A stretch of DNA of 64,000 bases, taken from contig JARFIW010001485.1 of assembly GCA_036346225.1 (NCBI GenBank), positions 310,001 to 374,000 of the forward strand, given 5' to 3'. The notes below the pieces were generated by a model. The model searched no databases and was not told where the DNA came from. It saw only the letters and a program-made list of their open reading frames with translations. This document shows positions 1-11,699 of this stretch, piece by piece (position 1 is the first letter of the stretch; every line of letters begins with the position of its first letter). Made by a program: the position numbers and the translations under genes. The DNA comes from Platerodrilus igneus (taxonomy: Eukaryota > Arthropoda > Insecta > Coleoptera > Lycidae).

Positions 1-5
1 AAACA

Positions 6-1200
6 CTAGTACTGGCCTTGTCTGTCAAATGCCCTTGTCATTAAGATATCGGGATAAGGTACGGCCACAAAATTTGACGAACCGGTACAATATTCGATTT
101 TCAGGAAAAAATGTTGTAAATAGAGGCTCCATCTCAACAATCTAGAATTTAGAAGACAACAGGTGGTCAAAAAGGACAAGGCTTTGTGGTCGATTACTAA
201 AGTTATCTCGTGACCTAACAGTAACACATACCAATTTTTTAAGGACACAACAATGCTGAGGGCTTTTTTTTCGGTGACCGAATAGTTTACTTCGGCACCC
301 GTGAAGCATTCTCGAGTAAAAGGCAATAACATATATTCTACCCCCCTTTGTCTGGTACAGACACGACCCTATCGCATAACGGGAAGCATCAGCTTCTATA
401 TTCGGATCAGGATGAAAGAGCATTATAACTTGAGAAAAAGCTTTTTTGATTTCTTCAAATGTGTGCTCCTCTCGGTTTGTCCAAGACCAAACCGCCGTTT
501 TTTTCAACAAGTGATTTAACCCCCATGTCAAATTGTAAAAGTTTTCAACAACCGAGCATCATAGTTTACCAACCCCAAAAAACCTCTCAAAGCTTTAAGG
601 TTTCGGGGCCGTTCAAAATCTAAAATTGTATGTACACGCTCAGTGTCATAATTATACCAACCGTAGTCACCAGATATCCTACAAATTTCACTTCCTTACG
701 TGCAAACGAACATTTTTCTAATTTAAGAGTCCCTCTTGCTTTAACAAACTTTTCCAAAACAATTCGAATGTGATTGATGTGATCCTCGACTATACCAGAT
801 ATTATTAACAGGTCATCCACATATGGAATAACAAATTCCTCAACCTCTTCTCTTAACACTGATTTTATGGCTCTAATAAAATTGGCTACTGACGTTGCCA
901 ACCCAAAAGGCAACACTTGGAACTCATAGGTAACGCCCCCAAATATGAAACCTGTATATTTTTGATGAGGTTCGAAAAGTGGCACTTGCCAATAAAACAT
1001 GCACAAATCCAATGTACTAAGAAAACCCCCGAGGGGGATTCTATACAATAACTCTGACGCATTGGGAGGGATCACGTGGTCCTTCTCTATTTGTTTGTTT
1101 CGAAACCATGTATCGACACATACCTCGGGTGACCATCCTTTTTTTTAACTACGACCAAAGGGCTAACGAATTCCGTCTCATATTCTCTAACACCCCCCCC
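6..1200 (-). pseudogene. pol remnant: reverse transcriptase and RNase H
   Basis: RT begins near 1200 with the gypsy motif SPLVVVKKKDGHPR, continues through STLDLCMFYWQVPL and GVTYEFQVLPFGLA, and contains the catalytic YVDD box near 820 (VIPYVDDLLIISG). RNase H follows in two overlapping frames: DASRYAIGSCLYQ at about 390-350, then NYSVTEKKALSIV and LVIDHKALSFL. At least three frame breaks (near 1087, 620-531 and 332) make it non-functional. Integrase is off the left edge. Motif order and spacing are typical of Ty3/gypsy. Confidence 0.88.
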
Positions 1201-1228
1201 CCCCATTTGAATCTTTACCTCCGGATAA

Positions 1229-2262
1229 TTAATTTCCCTTCTTCGTGCTCTTCCTATCATTTTCAGTTCGATTTTCCAAACTTTGTATCCAGTTTCCTCT
1301 AAAACTTTGACCACCTGCCATGTTCCTTTCGAGTGTCGACGAATTGCGCTCCCGTTGATTCCGGCCATTACACCCACCTCTTTGATTATACATTTCATCT
1401 AACTTTCTTAAAAACTCTTCAGTCTCATCTATAGTACGACAACCCCCGTTATAAATTCCCCGATTAGTTTGAACATCAAAATGCGACGAAATTAATTTTA
1501 AAACCTCATAATCCGACAAATCTTCATCTAAATATTTACATTCCCTGGCAATTTTTATAAAGTAGTCCGCCCTCGATCCAAATTTGTGTTCCCCAAATTG
1601 CAAATTACAATAAACCTCACGGCGTTTCTCCGGGCCCCAATACCTTTCTAGAAAATGTATCTTAAAGTACTCAAAATTTATAAAACATTCCTTTTTTATA
1701 GATGCCCAATTAGAGGCGGATCCTCGGAGGTACTTTATCGCCTGGGTGACTTGCTTCTCCACTGGTACACCCGCTTCTACAAAAAATTCCTGTAGCTCAT
1801 TTATAAAAGCTACGGGGTTCACAGATTCGTTTGGTCTAAATACTAAATTTGTACCCACAGTTCTTTGAATAAGCTAATGTATGATAAATCGCGCCGCATT
1901 GGTTAAATTTTCACACTCGTTTCGTTTTTCTCGCTTGGTGCCACTTCGCTCTTCCTACAAGCATTTCCTTTATCGGTATTTTGAATATCTTGTAAACCAC
2001 CCGATACCTGATTACTCAATTGTTGTACAGTCGTACACGCTTCTTTTGACATACAATTTAAATTTTTATTCACATTCTTAATAGACATATCGAGTTTTTC
2101 TATAACGCTAGCATTACTTGCTTGCATTGCCGTGATGCTGTCCAACAAAGCTTTATTGCTTTTAGCTAGCTGCATAACTGAGTTTATCATGGGATCATTT
2201 TTCTCAGACTTTGCACTTTTCTTTCTACGCGGTATTATGCATTTATTAATTTTTAAACTCAT
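1229..2262 (-). pseudogene. gag remnant of gypsy element
   Basis: Two minus-strand open stretches. The first (2262-1903, 119 aa) has a basic N-terminus followed by a polar, probably coiled-coil region. The second (1858-1229, 209 aa) has the retrotransposon gag layout: a helix-rich capsid-like core with AIKYLRGSASNWA, then a segment with FLERYWGPEKRREV and a DFxV-type region, and a Gly/Arg/Asn-rich tail. A stop or frameshift at about 1880-1900 separates them. No CCHC zinc knuckle is visible; it was probably lost in the deletion that also removed protease. Confidence 0.75.
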
Positions 2263-2728
2263 TTCTCCTTATTAATTAAACCGTCGACTAACATCCCATC
2301 ACGTTGTAACTATGTACTTGTTTCAAAATAGAACGTACTAGTTAATTTTGTAACTTAATTATCTCACTAAAAACACTTTTTTTATTTCCTAACAGCTGAT
2401 CGACTATTCTGTTTACCTCTAAAAATTATAATCTCACACGTCATCAAGCAAGTTTATAATGCGGTCACTTGTCTAGACAAAACGACAAAGCGATAACAAA
2501 ACTCAACGTCGTTTCACCCGACTACTATAAATAACAACAGTTATTATGCGTCTGTAAACCACTCGTTCTTTACTTGCCTAACTCTATTGTTTCTTAACCT
2601 TGCATTTATACATATAAAACGAGATTATGCTTTGCTTCAATATGTTTTAATATAAATATCACATAGTAAATTTAACAACTCATACCTTTATAATCCTGAT
2701 CTTTAAATTTCGTGTACCTTTCTGTTAA

Positions 2729-2746
2729 GCCCCACGTTGGGGGCCA
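2729..2746 (-). other. Primer binding site, tRNA-Lys(1,2) type
   Basis: On the minus strand this reads TGGCCCCCAACGTGGGGC. It differs at one position from the standard primer site complementary to the 3' end of tRNA-Lys(1,2) (TGGCGCCCAACGTGGGGC). It lies one base inside the LTR edge, as expected for a retroelement primer site. Confidence 0.75.
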
Positions 2747-2747
2747 A

Positions 2748-3139
2748 TGGAGACTATAAAATTTTGATGTTTTCGGGTTCAGGAATAAAAAAGAATTGAT
2801 ACAAGGTCACACACATCTAGACTAGTTTATTCAAACAATAATCTATTTAACAGACAAATAGTCACTGAGGAAATTTATAACCATCACTACTAGTACTAAA
2901 TCGCGCAATTGCGTAAATATACAATAATATTTTACTAAATATGCACTCCACGCATTTACTCTGACAAGAATCTGTGTAACTTAAATTTAAGTTAACCGCG
3001 TGCGTCTAACCCGACAGCTCGAGCAGGACTACCTCTAATAGCCGGTAGCGTTCGCTAACCCGACTAAACCGGTGAATGCTACAAGAACACAAGAAAAATA
3101 GCGACCACACTTTCACACTCACGGTCACCCAACAGTACA
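2748..3139 (-). repeat. 5' LTR of the gypsy element
   Basis: In minus orientation the LTR ends ...TAGTCTCCA at 2748, one base before the primer site. The outer end is placed at 3134-3139, where the minus strand reads TGT; this gives about 390 bp. The outer edge is an estimate, because the partner LTR is outside the window and no target duplication can be tested. Confidence 0.55.
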
Positions 3140-4239
3140 TCAAAGCAAAGAATTCAAAATTGAAATACTGATTACTTTGATGGCTATGAAAAAAGAAATA
3201 CATTTAGAAAATTAAGGCTTTTGAAGCAGCGATAGGCACAACAAAATCAACCAAAATGAAATATATAAAACTTATAGATTCGATTAATGTGCGATATGTA
3301 ACGCTAACACTAAAACAAACAAAAATAAAAATAAATGCCATTTTTAAACAAGCCAAACTATTTGCGTAATTATTACATATTGGAAAAGCGACCGTATTAT
3401 TTCTAATACTTTATATTACAAACTAATGAATTAAAATTATTGCCTGTCTAGTACAAAAGGTGGTCATTCATTATTAGATCTTTGAGTATGATAAATTTGG
3501 GTTTATTGCAACAAGAACGTGTAACCAAAACATTCCTCATACATTATGTTTATTATGCTCTATTTCAATTACATAATAATAGGAGACAATATCTTAAGTA
3601 GTTGAACTTGATAACATGTGTTTATCAACGATAAAAATGAGTGCTGATTAGCAATTTTTTGTTATGTAGAAATATCTAGTTTACTGTTATTATGAAATAT
3701 AATTAATGGAATTTAAAATTTATTAAACTTTTTGGTTCAAATTAATTATTGCTTAAAATTAATTGAGTATGCTTTCCTTCCATACATCAATTTTTACTCA
3801 CAAATAATTTGAGAGTGTTATATTCCTCAAGGCAAACATTATATGCACATTACTGAACAAATTGAAAAGCATACTTCAATAAACCACTCTGAACGGACCT
3901 GCACCTTAAAGAAGTTCTAAGTTACTAGAGCGGGTAGAATGGCCAGTGAGCTATAAAGTCAAACTACAGGTTTAACCAAATTAGTGGGGTCTTTATTGAG
4001 GAACTAAGACACGTCCCCGAAAGAGGGCTGCAGCTTTTTCAGTACTTAAAGTGGCAGAGACCATAGGGGTAGGTACGGCATTCTAGGACACGTTACTACG
4101 ATGTGGAAGGCAACGCAAAACCACCACAATACCTCCCAAGTAAATAGCGTACATAAATTGTTATTTATGGTGATGGCATCCTCTGCGTTAAAAACTCGGT
4201 AGTTAAAATAGTCTCCAATTCAGATCTCCGGGAGGGGAC
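3140..4239. other. Gene-free; right end probably LINE 5' leader
   Basis: From 3140 to about 3885 the sequence is AT-rich with no frame, repeat or RNA I can recognise. From about 3885 to 4239 base composition becomes more balanced and leads without a break into the LINE endonuclease frame, so it is probably the 5' untranslated part of that element. Confidence 0.4.
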
Positions 4240-4249
4240 CACTTCGGGG

Positions 4250-4941
4250 GATGTTGTCCAAATTGAAATAGATAGGTTAGCACTAGATGTAGTAGGGATC
4301 ATCAAAGTTCGGTGGCCAGAAGCGGGGGATTTTTGGCGTGGAGATTTCAAGGTAATTCATACAGGATCAGAGGAAGGAAATTCGGGTGTGGGGATAGTTA
4401 TGCGAAAAAGTTAGGATACTGTGTAGAAAACTACATACAAAAGAACGAAAGCGTACTCATGGTTAGATTTGAATCTAAACCGGTAAACACGGTAATAATA
4501 CAAGTATACATGCCCACCTGTAGCTACAGTGACGAAGAGATAGAAGCGATCTACAAAGATATCGAAGGCATAGTGAGATAGGTAAAAGAATCTGAAAATT
4601 TAATAATTACGGGGGATTTTAATGCAGTGGTAGGTGAGGGTAGGGAGGGAGCGGTAGTATGTTTATTTGGTTTAGGCACGAGAAACGACAGCGGAAATAG
4701 GTTGGTAGAATTTTGCAACAAGAACAATTTAATCATCACAAACACATTATTTCAACATCGTGCTACAAGACGGTATACGTGGAAGATGCCAAGTGATATA
4801 AGAAGATATCAAATAGATTACATTCTTGTTAGACAACGGTTTAAGAATCAATTAAAAGACTGTAGAAGCTACCCAGAAACAGATTTAGGCACTGATCACA
4901 ACATCGTAATTATGAAGCCCGCACTTAAATTTAAAAATTGA
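4250..4941 (+). pseudogene. LINE APE-type endonuclease domain
   Basis: Readable motifs are LALDVVGIIKVRWPEAGDFW (about 4275-4330), VNTVIIQVYMPT (4493-4520), LIITGDFNAVVGEG (4600-4640), RRYQIDYILVRQ (4803-4835) and LGTDHNIVIM (4885-4913). These are the consecutive active-site blocks of AP-endonuclease-like LINE proteins: GDFN and the terminal D-H pair are kept. The usual acidic residue in the SE-x-RW block is replaced (IIKVRW), and a TAG at about 4579 splits the domain. The copy should therefore lack nicking activity. Confidence 0.8.
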
Positions 4942-5495
4942 AAAAAAGAAACGGAAAAAGGCACCTTGACTTTGAGAAATTAAAAGATAAAAAAGAAACG
5001 GAAAAAAGCTCTTTGACTTTAATAAATTAAAAGATAAAGATATCCACGAAAGATTTGAAAAAAAGTCAAATGAATTACTGAAAGATATCGGGAAAATTTC
5101 TTATACTAAGGAAGTAGAAACAGAATGGAATAACATCAAATCCAGCTTAGACATGGGGCCAGAGATATTCTGGGATATACACAAAAAGAAAATAAGAAGC
5201 CATGGATAACAAAGGATGTCCTGAATTTAATAGAAGAAAGCTGAAAATACAAAAATAGATCAGACTAAACAGAAAATCATAAATACAAAACCATAAAATG
5301 GGATATTATTCTCAACTGCAAAAAAGCTAAACAACAATGGATTGATTAAGTGCAAAGAGGTACAAACTAAAATGGAAATAGGAAAGACAGACGAAGCATA
5401 CAAACTTATAATCAATTTTAGGGTTATAAATATAACAAAAATATAAGGGACGCGAGAGGAAACGTCATTATAGAAAATGTAGAGAAAGTTATTAG

Positions 5496-6350
5496 ATGAC
5501 GAGTATAGGGAATTTATATGAGGAGGAACTGACAGCATTAGAACAGGAAGCAAACATCGAAAAGAATGACATGGGATATCCTATACTTAGAGATGAGTTT
5601 GAATTAGTATTAAAGAGTCTGAAAAATGGTAAGGCACCTGGTACAGATAAGCCGCAAGCAGAAACTCTCAAAGTCGCTGGACAAGTAGTAACAGGACGTA
5701 GTTTCCAACTTGTAAGCTATATGTATGAGACAGACAAAACACCCAAACATTTCAAACGTAATATCATAGTCACTATACCAAGAAATAGAGCCGCGGATAG
5801 ATGTAAAAATTTTTGAACAATAAGTTTGAAAGCACATGTGTCAAAAATATCAACTAGAATTGTACAAAGACGAATGGAAAAACGACTAGGAGAAGATCAA
5901 TTTGGGTTTAGGCGAAACAGAGGAACACAGGAGGCTATTTTAACTCTGAGGGTGATAATAGAAAAAACAATAAAGAAAGAGGAAAGCGTGTATATAGGGT
6001 TTGCAGATCTGGAAAAAGCAATCGACAATGTAAAATGGAAAAAACTGTTCGAATTACTCAAAAAGATTGGAATGAGTTGTAGGATAGACGGATAGTACAT
6101 AGCTTGTACAAAGAGCAAACAGTGGTAATAGAGTGAGAGCAGGAACGTAAAGAAGTAAGTATTAGGAAAGGGTGAGACAGGGATGTGTTTTATCCTCATT
6201 AATTTTTATCTCGTACATCGAAGAGGCAATGAATACTGTCAAATGCTAGAAGACATTTGGAATTATTATGCAAATACAAAAAATTGATATGCTTATATTT
6301 GCAGATGATTTAACAGTATTAGTATCTAGCAAGGAAGAGTTAGAAAGCTG
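5496..6350 (+). pseudogene. LINE reverse transcriptase domain
   Basis: The segment ANIEKNDMGYPILRDEF plus LKNGKAPGTDKPQAETLK (5550-5665) is the N-terminal block of LINE RTs. Next come DQFGFRRNRGTQEAILTLR (about 5898-5955) and GFADLEKAIDNVKW (about 5998-6040). The catalytic FADD box follows at about 6298-6312 (LIFADDLTVLVSS). A stop at 5814, frame changes near 6090-6290 and further stops downstream break the frame. Conserved residues around FADD are intact. Confidence 0.83.
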
Positions 6351-6770
6351 CTCTTAACGGAATGGAAACAGTTCTAACAGAGAGTTACGGTATGAAAATT
6401 AACAAAAATAAAACTAAAGTACTAGTATGGAAAGAAGGGGAAAATAAATTAAAAACTAGAATACAAATAGGTAATGAGAACTTACAAAAGCTTAATGCTT
6501 TCTGCTACCTAGCAAGCCAAATAGCGTAAGATGAGAAGAGCGCAAAAGATATAAAACAAAGCTTAGCACAAGCTCGTGTTACATTTAACGAGAAAAAGCA
6601 ATTATTGTGTTCAAAGACAACAAACATAAAAACAAGAAAAAGTTGTCTAAAACATATGCGTGGAGCACAGCACTGTACCGTTGTGAAACCTGCACAGTAG
6701 GAAAAGTGGATAGGAAAAACGTAGAAGCCTCTGAAATGTGGTGCTACCGACGTATGATAAAGATATCATA

Positions 6771-6960
6771 GACAGATAAAGTTAAGAACAAAGAGGTAAT
6801 AGAAATAGTAGGTGAAGAAATATGTATGTGGAAAACAGTAAAAAATAGGAGAGATAGGGTGATGGACAGACAAAGTTAAGAACAAAGAGGTACTAGAAAT
6901 GGCATATAAAGAAAGATGTATGTGGGAAACAGTAAAAAATATGAGCGATAGGATGATAGG
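6771..6960 (+). repeat. Local 94-bp tandem duplication inside LINE
   Basis: The segment beginning gacagataaagttaagaac at 6771 recurs, slightly diverged, at 6865 (gacagacaaagttaagaac). Both copies run through a shared agaaatatgtatgtgg-type stretch, giving a unit of about 94 bp. It duplicates part of the C-terminal coding region. Confidence 0.75.
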
Positions 6961-7249
6961 CCACATACTAAGGCATGAGGCAATAGTGCGGAATATATTA
7001 AAAGCAGAGATAGGAAAAAAAAGAGGTAGAGGTAGACTATTGCAAACAAATAGTGGAAAATGTAGGCTGTGCGAATTTCAGGGAAATGTGCAAGCTAGCT
7101 CAGAATAGAAATTAATTCGAAGATGGAAACCTAATGACGAAAAAAAATAATTGTACTTAAACCTGATTATTATTATAAGCAACTACAGGTATTAGTTTTG
7201 CAATACTATCAACTAATGTTAATTGTGCAAAAGAAATTTTCCAGATAAC

Positions 7250-8430
7250 TATTAATTCAGCAAGTGTCTAAGTTGGGGGATCTTTTGCAGCCACATGCTG
7301 CTTAACCCCCTTCACACACTACTGAATCTTGGTGAAATAGGGCATATTATTAAAAGGCAACAGAAAGGAAATCGAGCTATATCTAGGCTGTCAGAATTTC
7401 AGGAGATGGATCGCGTCCAACCAGTTTCAAGATGGAAAACCTAATGACGAAAAAGGTAATTTTATTTAAATCTACAGGTGTTGCTTTTGAAATATTTTCA
7501 ACTATTGTTGATTGTGCGAAAAGATGCATTGTAAAACTATTCATTCGACAAATATTCAAGTGGTGGGGATCTTGGTAGCCGCAGGCTACTTAACTCTCTT
7601 CACATACTTTACATGTGACTTTCTAATGCTCCGCCCGAAGGTACTACATTGGCCAGGAAACGAGTTTTTTTTTACCTGGAAAATTTGGAATTTTGCCGAA
7701 CTCTTGCTGTTCCAAGCAAGGTAGGGATCTTTAACGTGCCTGACAACACTCACGCACGGGACTTCCATTTTACCTCTCATCCGAACGAGGGTGTATTTTT
7801 GTGAAAACTGCTCGCCTAACATTTTTCAAGCGGGCCGTGTCAGGATTCGAACCCGGATCTCCTCACATACTACTGAATATCGGGGAATACGGTATATATT
7901 TATAAACAATAGAAGGGCAACCGAACTGCATTTAGCAAAAAAGAGAAGGGGCTTTGGTCGAAAACAACAAACATAGAAACAAGGAGAAACTTGTTGAAAG
8001 CATAGTGTGGAGCTCAGAACAGTATGTCTATGGAATAGAGGCAGTAGCAGAAGCAGACGGGAAAACGGTAGAAGCCTATTGGAATGTTGTGCTTCAGATG
8101 TATGAGAATGATAGCATGGACACACAAAGTTAATAACAAAGAGGTTATAGAAATAGTAGGGAAATAAAGGTATCTGTGGTAAAAAAAATAGGAGAAATAG
8201 AAGAGCGGAATACGTTCTAAGACATTTTTGGGGAATAGTGCGGGATATATTACAAGCAGAGATAGGAAAAAGGAGAGAGAGATAGACCTAGATCAGGCTA
8301 TTGCACACAGACAGTGAAAGATGCAGACTGTGGAAATTTTAAGGAAATGTGAAGGTTAGCACAAAATAGGAAACAATGAGAACGCGTCTATCCAGCTCCT
8401 GGTCTGAGGACCTAATGATGATGACTTCAA
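7250..8430 (+). mobile_element. Further LINE 3'-end fragments, same family
   Basis: Two more copies of the element's 3' end follow the first. One ends near 7460 (ctgtcagaatttcagg...cgcgtccaacc...aacctaatgacg). The other is about 7871-8425, with caaacatagaaacaaggag, a decayed DKVNNKEVIEIVG region and a terminal cctaatgatgatgac. Sequence after the first 3' end (7170-7300) is also repeated after the second (7470-7610), so the array looks like a serial duplication or nested insertion. A SINE interrupts it at 7608-7857. Confidence 0.65.
7608..7857 (-). mobile_element. 5'-truncated tRNA-derived SINE with target duplication
   Basis: On the minus strand the insert starts ATCCGGGTTCGAATCCTGAC, which contains a perfect pol III B box (GGTTCGAATCC). 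It continues through a CACGTTAAAGATCCC block and ends in an A-rich tail. It is flanked by a 13-bp direct repeat: tctcttcacatac (7595-7607) and tctcctcacatac (7858-7870), 12 of 13 matching. The A box is missing, consistent with 5' truncation during LINE-type retroposition. The surrounding LINE sequence resumes across the insert. Confidence 0.62.
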
Positions 8431-9338
8431 TAAAACTTCTCAACTCTAATTCCATTAAGTAGCCTAATGTGGCGATTTTATAACTCGCGTTACAACTTTT
8501 ATTTTATTGTATTTGATTCGAACAACTTTTTTATATGTATGATTTTTAAGGTTCATACACATACCTTCGATATTATTTTACCCTATTTTGTTCTTTACAA
8601 AACTGTGTCTACAGTCTTTTCAAATGCACCAAAATTCTAAAAAGTAATACGTGAACCTGAATATTTAAACTAAACAAAAGACCGTGTACTTTCGTCAGTT
8701 TGTTTATATTTAAATTTGCTTAAGTAGAGGTAAAGTAGGTAAACTAAACAAAAAGCGCAATATTCCTGCTTTTACTGCATCATAGACATACTGGCATTTA
8801 CAGCCGACTAACACTTAAGAAAGGGGCGAGTACTTTTGCAACCGGTTACTTTACAACTTCTAGCTCCAGAATAGTACATTTAAATCTACAGGTCCTTTGC
8901 TTTGAAATTCTGACCAAAGCATCATAACGAACCATCATTTACAATATTTTGGAAGGGTTTACCAATGCAGTGTTAGACAATATTTTTGTGCAATAATGTT
9001 CTACAACTACCAATGATGGTTCGGTCAAATTGGACAGATTTGGGACATTTCAAGATATCACTCTAAAGATTTCTACGTTTGCAATATTGATTGGGAGGTT
9101 CTACTAATGAACATGCCAGAAATTCTGATGGATAGGGAGTGAGAATGAGGAGGTACTTTTTTATTTTTTTGTAATCTATTGGTTCTACTAAGAGAAATTA
9201 CTCCTTCCAAAACTAAAGACAAATACATTTTGTATAAAAAAAGTCCTAATCATTTTTTTCTGTAGAGTCCTTAGTTTGCTAGAAAATTATCGGGTATTTG
9301 TCGTAAAAAGGTGTAGCGGATTTATTTTTAATTCCACG
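8431..9338. other. Gene-free AT-rich stretch
   Basis: No reading frame, RNA gene or repeat recognised. An octamer TAACTCGC occurs near 8472; it recurs at three other TE-like places in the window. Confidence 0.4.
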
Positions 9339-9485
9339 ACGTTGTCCTCGATATTGTAAGAAATAAGTATTAAAAATTAAATAAAATTAAGTTGGGACTA
9401 TAACAACTTGCCGTTTCTGCCGCTAGCTTGGCTGTTTCCAGTGCGAGATCATGAGAAAGGGCGAGGTTGAAATATTCTTCTTTAA
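9339..9485 (+). repeat. SINE head, copy 1
   Basis: Shares about 135 bp with 15671-15815: tattgta-gaaataagtattaaaaattaaata, then agttgggactata, then a tRNA-like part with cttggct...gagatca...gaaagggc. The B-box position reads gaggttgaaatattc, a decayed form of the second copy's gggttcaaattc. It lacks the LINE-like tail. Confidence 0.55.
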
Positions 9486-11699
9486 ACCGAAAATTAAATA
9501 AAGTGAAGTTGGACGCCACTGTATCTAGCAAGTATTAAAAAGGGGGTTTTAGAGTAGATACAGAAACCCTATTGGAATAAAATTTTTAAAGCTTTTAATT
9601 TATTACTTAGAAAATTAAACCTGTTAGGATCAGAAAATATTTATTGTATAACAAATAACTTTTACTCAAAAAAGTTTAATTAATTCATAAAGTTTAGTGA
9701 TATGAAACAAAATTATTATTTATAGAACATTTTTGTCTCTTAAGACTTGGATGAGCATCAGATCTGATAATCACGTACATACTTTAATGTAAAACTTTTT
9801 ACAATAGTTATAACTACAGATTTTCAAATATAAAAGCGTAATCAATTATCATTTCCAAATCTACTAGATTACGACTTTTAACGATGGGATGCCGAGTCTC
9901 ACGTACTACTACTTGGTGGCTCGGGATTTAACCCTAGTGAAAACGGGGTTACCAAAACAATATTTAGACCCTTTTGGGAACCAGCAAAATGTCACTCTCC
10001 CTCAACCACTAGTGGTTGGCGGCGACCTTCAAGTTGGTCTGGCACAGGTCCCGGTGGTATGGTCACATGGCGTTGGCCCCAAACTAATGCGGTATGGGAT
10101 GAATCTTCTTCAACATTTGCAATCTGGTTGTGTTACAATTGGGGGCTTAGCGCATCAACGACTTTCCAGTCCGCTTGCTTCAAAAATGTAGTGGAAGTGA
10201 GTGGATTAAGACAATCTTTCCAGGAAAGTTCAAGCAGAGGAAGTTTTATTCGAACAAAATTTTCAACGCCCATGTGTCGTGTGTATGAAACAAGTTGGAA
10301 ACTGAAAGGTATTTCCTGAACCGTACGGTGTTTACACGGGTTTTTGAAAAATTGAATTGTTATTTCTGACTTTGCAAACCAGGTTCTACAACAACTGGAT
10401 TGTATTCTGCAAGATAGTGGATACGAAATGTTGAACTTAATCTTGTGATTGAATCAAATTAGAAATTAACAAGCTTGTTGCTTCGATATGGGAGCCGGGA
10501 CTTATTAAAAATTGAGGAGCGACCTAATGCTGTAAATAAGTGGTCTGGGCGGATTTTTTTTCGATTCTTTCTAATTTGTTTCAGCCAGTAATTATTTCCT
10601 TTCAAAGAAATTGTTACACTGCCCTCTTGGAAAAAAAATAGATAAATTTTGTATTCCTGAAAAAGGAAGGCAGACAAGAGTATTAATGCTGAATAAAAAA
10701 TTATTAAAATAATTAGGGCTAACTCTTAAAAATCTTACTTACAAACTTATTACTTTTAAATCTGCTATTTTACTATACTTTTTGGGCTATGGGACCAAAG
10801 AACCTAGAGGTTTGATGGATTAAAAAATCAATATCCAAACCCACAAATGGAAATTACTAATTTAATCATAAAAAAATCAACAGATTAACAAACAAATAAA
10901 TGTATAAACGAATAAACCTGTAAATGAATAAATATGTCAACGGTCAAATTGATAGACGAATGTGAGCGTAGCTTCGCGTACCACACGTCCAAAAGAAGAC
11001 AAAATCGGTATAAGTCACAAGCGGTAGAAGTCACAATCAGTCTGTCTATACTCGTATAGTCTACGGGGGTTATGGGGACGAATAAAAAGATTTTATTATT
11101 TTTATAACATCAAAAAGGGTTTATGTATTAATAAATACATAAATACTTTGAAGCTGGGACAAAACTCTACTTAATATTATCAAAAATTGCTTGGATGCCA
11201 ATATTTATCATTGGCACACGCCTATAAAAAACTTTTTTTAAGGGTTGAATTGCTGTTCCTTACAAATATGAACTAAAAAGGATTTTAGTTGCTGACAAAA
11301 TATGGGCTTCAACCTTATAATACTCAATACTCTATAAACGACAGAAACGAAGCAGTGCTTTTTAGCAATTCTCCACAACATCAATAAATAATTATGTCAA
11401 GCAACAAAATAACTAAGAAATTTTTTTTCAGGAGAGAACCTTCGAGTATCTTCAACTGGAAATTTCTCAACATTACCGAAATCTAAGTACAATTTCAAAT
11501 ACTTCTTACAGTCGAGTAACATTTTATACCAGAGAACAATCACAATGAATAAAAAAAATATATTTTATCTGACCAGGGTTCTATAACGACTACTTCCACT
11601 TGTCGGTGATGCGCAAACTTGGTCGTCGACCGAAAACATTAAAATACTAAAAAAGAAATTCTAAAAAAACTTATGAACTGACAAATTCTAATCCTGACG
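9486..11699. other. Gene-free; unrecognised GC-richer island at 9885-10320
   Basis: Two overlapping plus-strand open stretches (9889-10191 and 10059-10319) lie in a GC-richer island, but neither translation resembles a family I know. They overlap in different frames, so at most one could be coding. The rest is AT-rich; 10880-10940 has short aaacaaataaatg-type imperfect repeats. No function assigned. Confidence 0.35.

Larger units (their letters stand above)
1..3139 (-). mobile_element. Ty3/gypsy LTR retrotransposon, 3' part cut by window edge
   Basis: Minus-strand element read from right to left: LTR (about 3139-2748), tRNA-Lys-type primer site (2746-2729), gag (2262-1229), reverse transcriptase (about 1200-620) and RNase H (531-6). 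Integrase and the 3' LTR would lie left of position 1. Every protein region is broken by stops or frameshifts, so this is a dead copy. Protease is not seen between gag and RT, which are only about 100 nt apart, pointing to an internal deletion. Family assignment rests on RT and RNase H motifs and on the primer site; the exact clade is not determined. Confidence 0.88.
4240..7140 (+). mobile_element. RTE-like non-LTR retrotransposon (LINE), degenerate
   Basis: Plus-strand APE-type LINE. Order: endonuclease (4250-4941), linker (4950-5500), reverse transcriptase (5500-6350), C-terminal WSTALYRCET and MWCYRRMIKIS region (6650-6770), 3' end near 7140 with ctaatgacgaaaa. The set of motifs matches the insect endonuclease-reverse transcriptase genes usually classed as RTE-like; clade assignment is from memory of motifs, not a tree. 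Many stops and frameshifts, and two local tandem duplications (about 4940-5040 and 6771-6960), mark it as dead. Confidence 0.85.
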
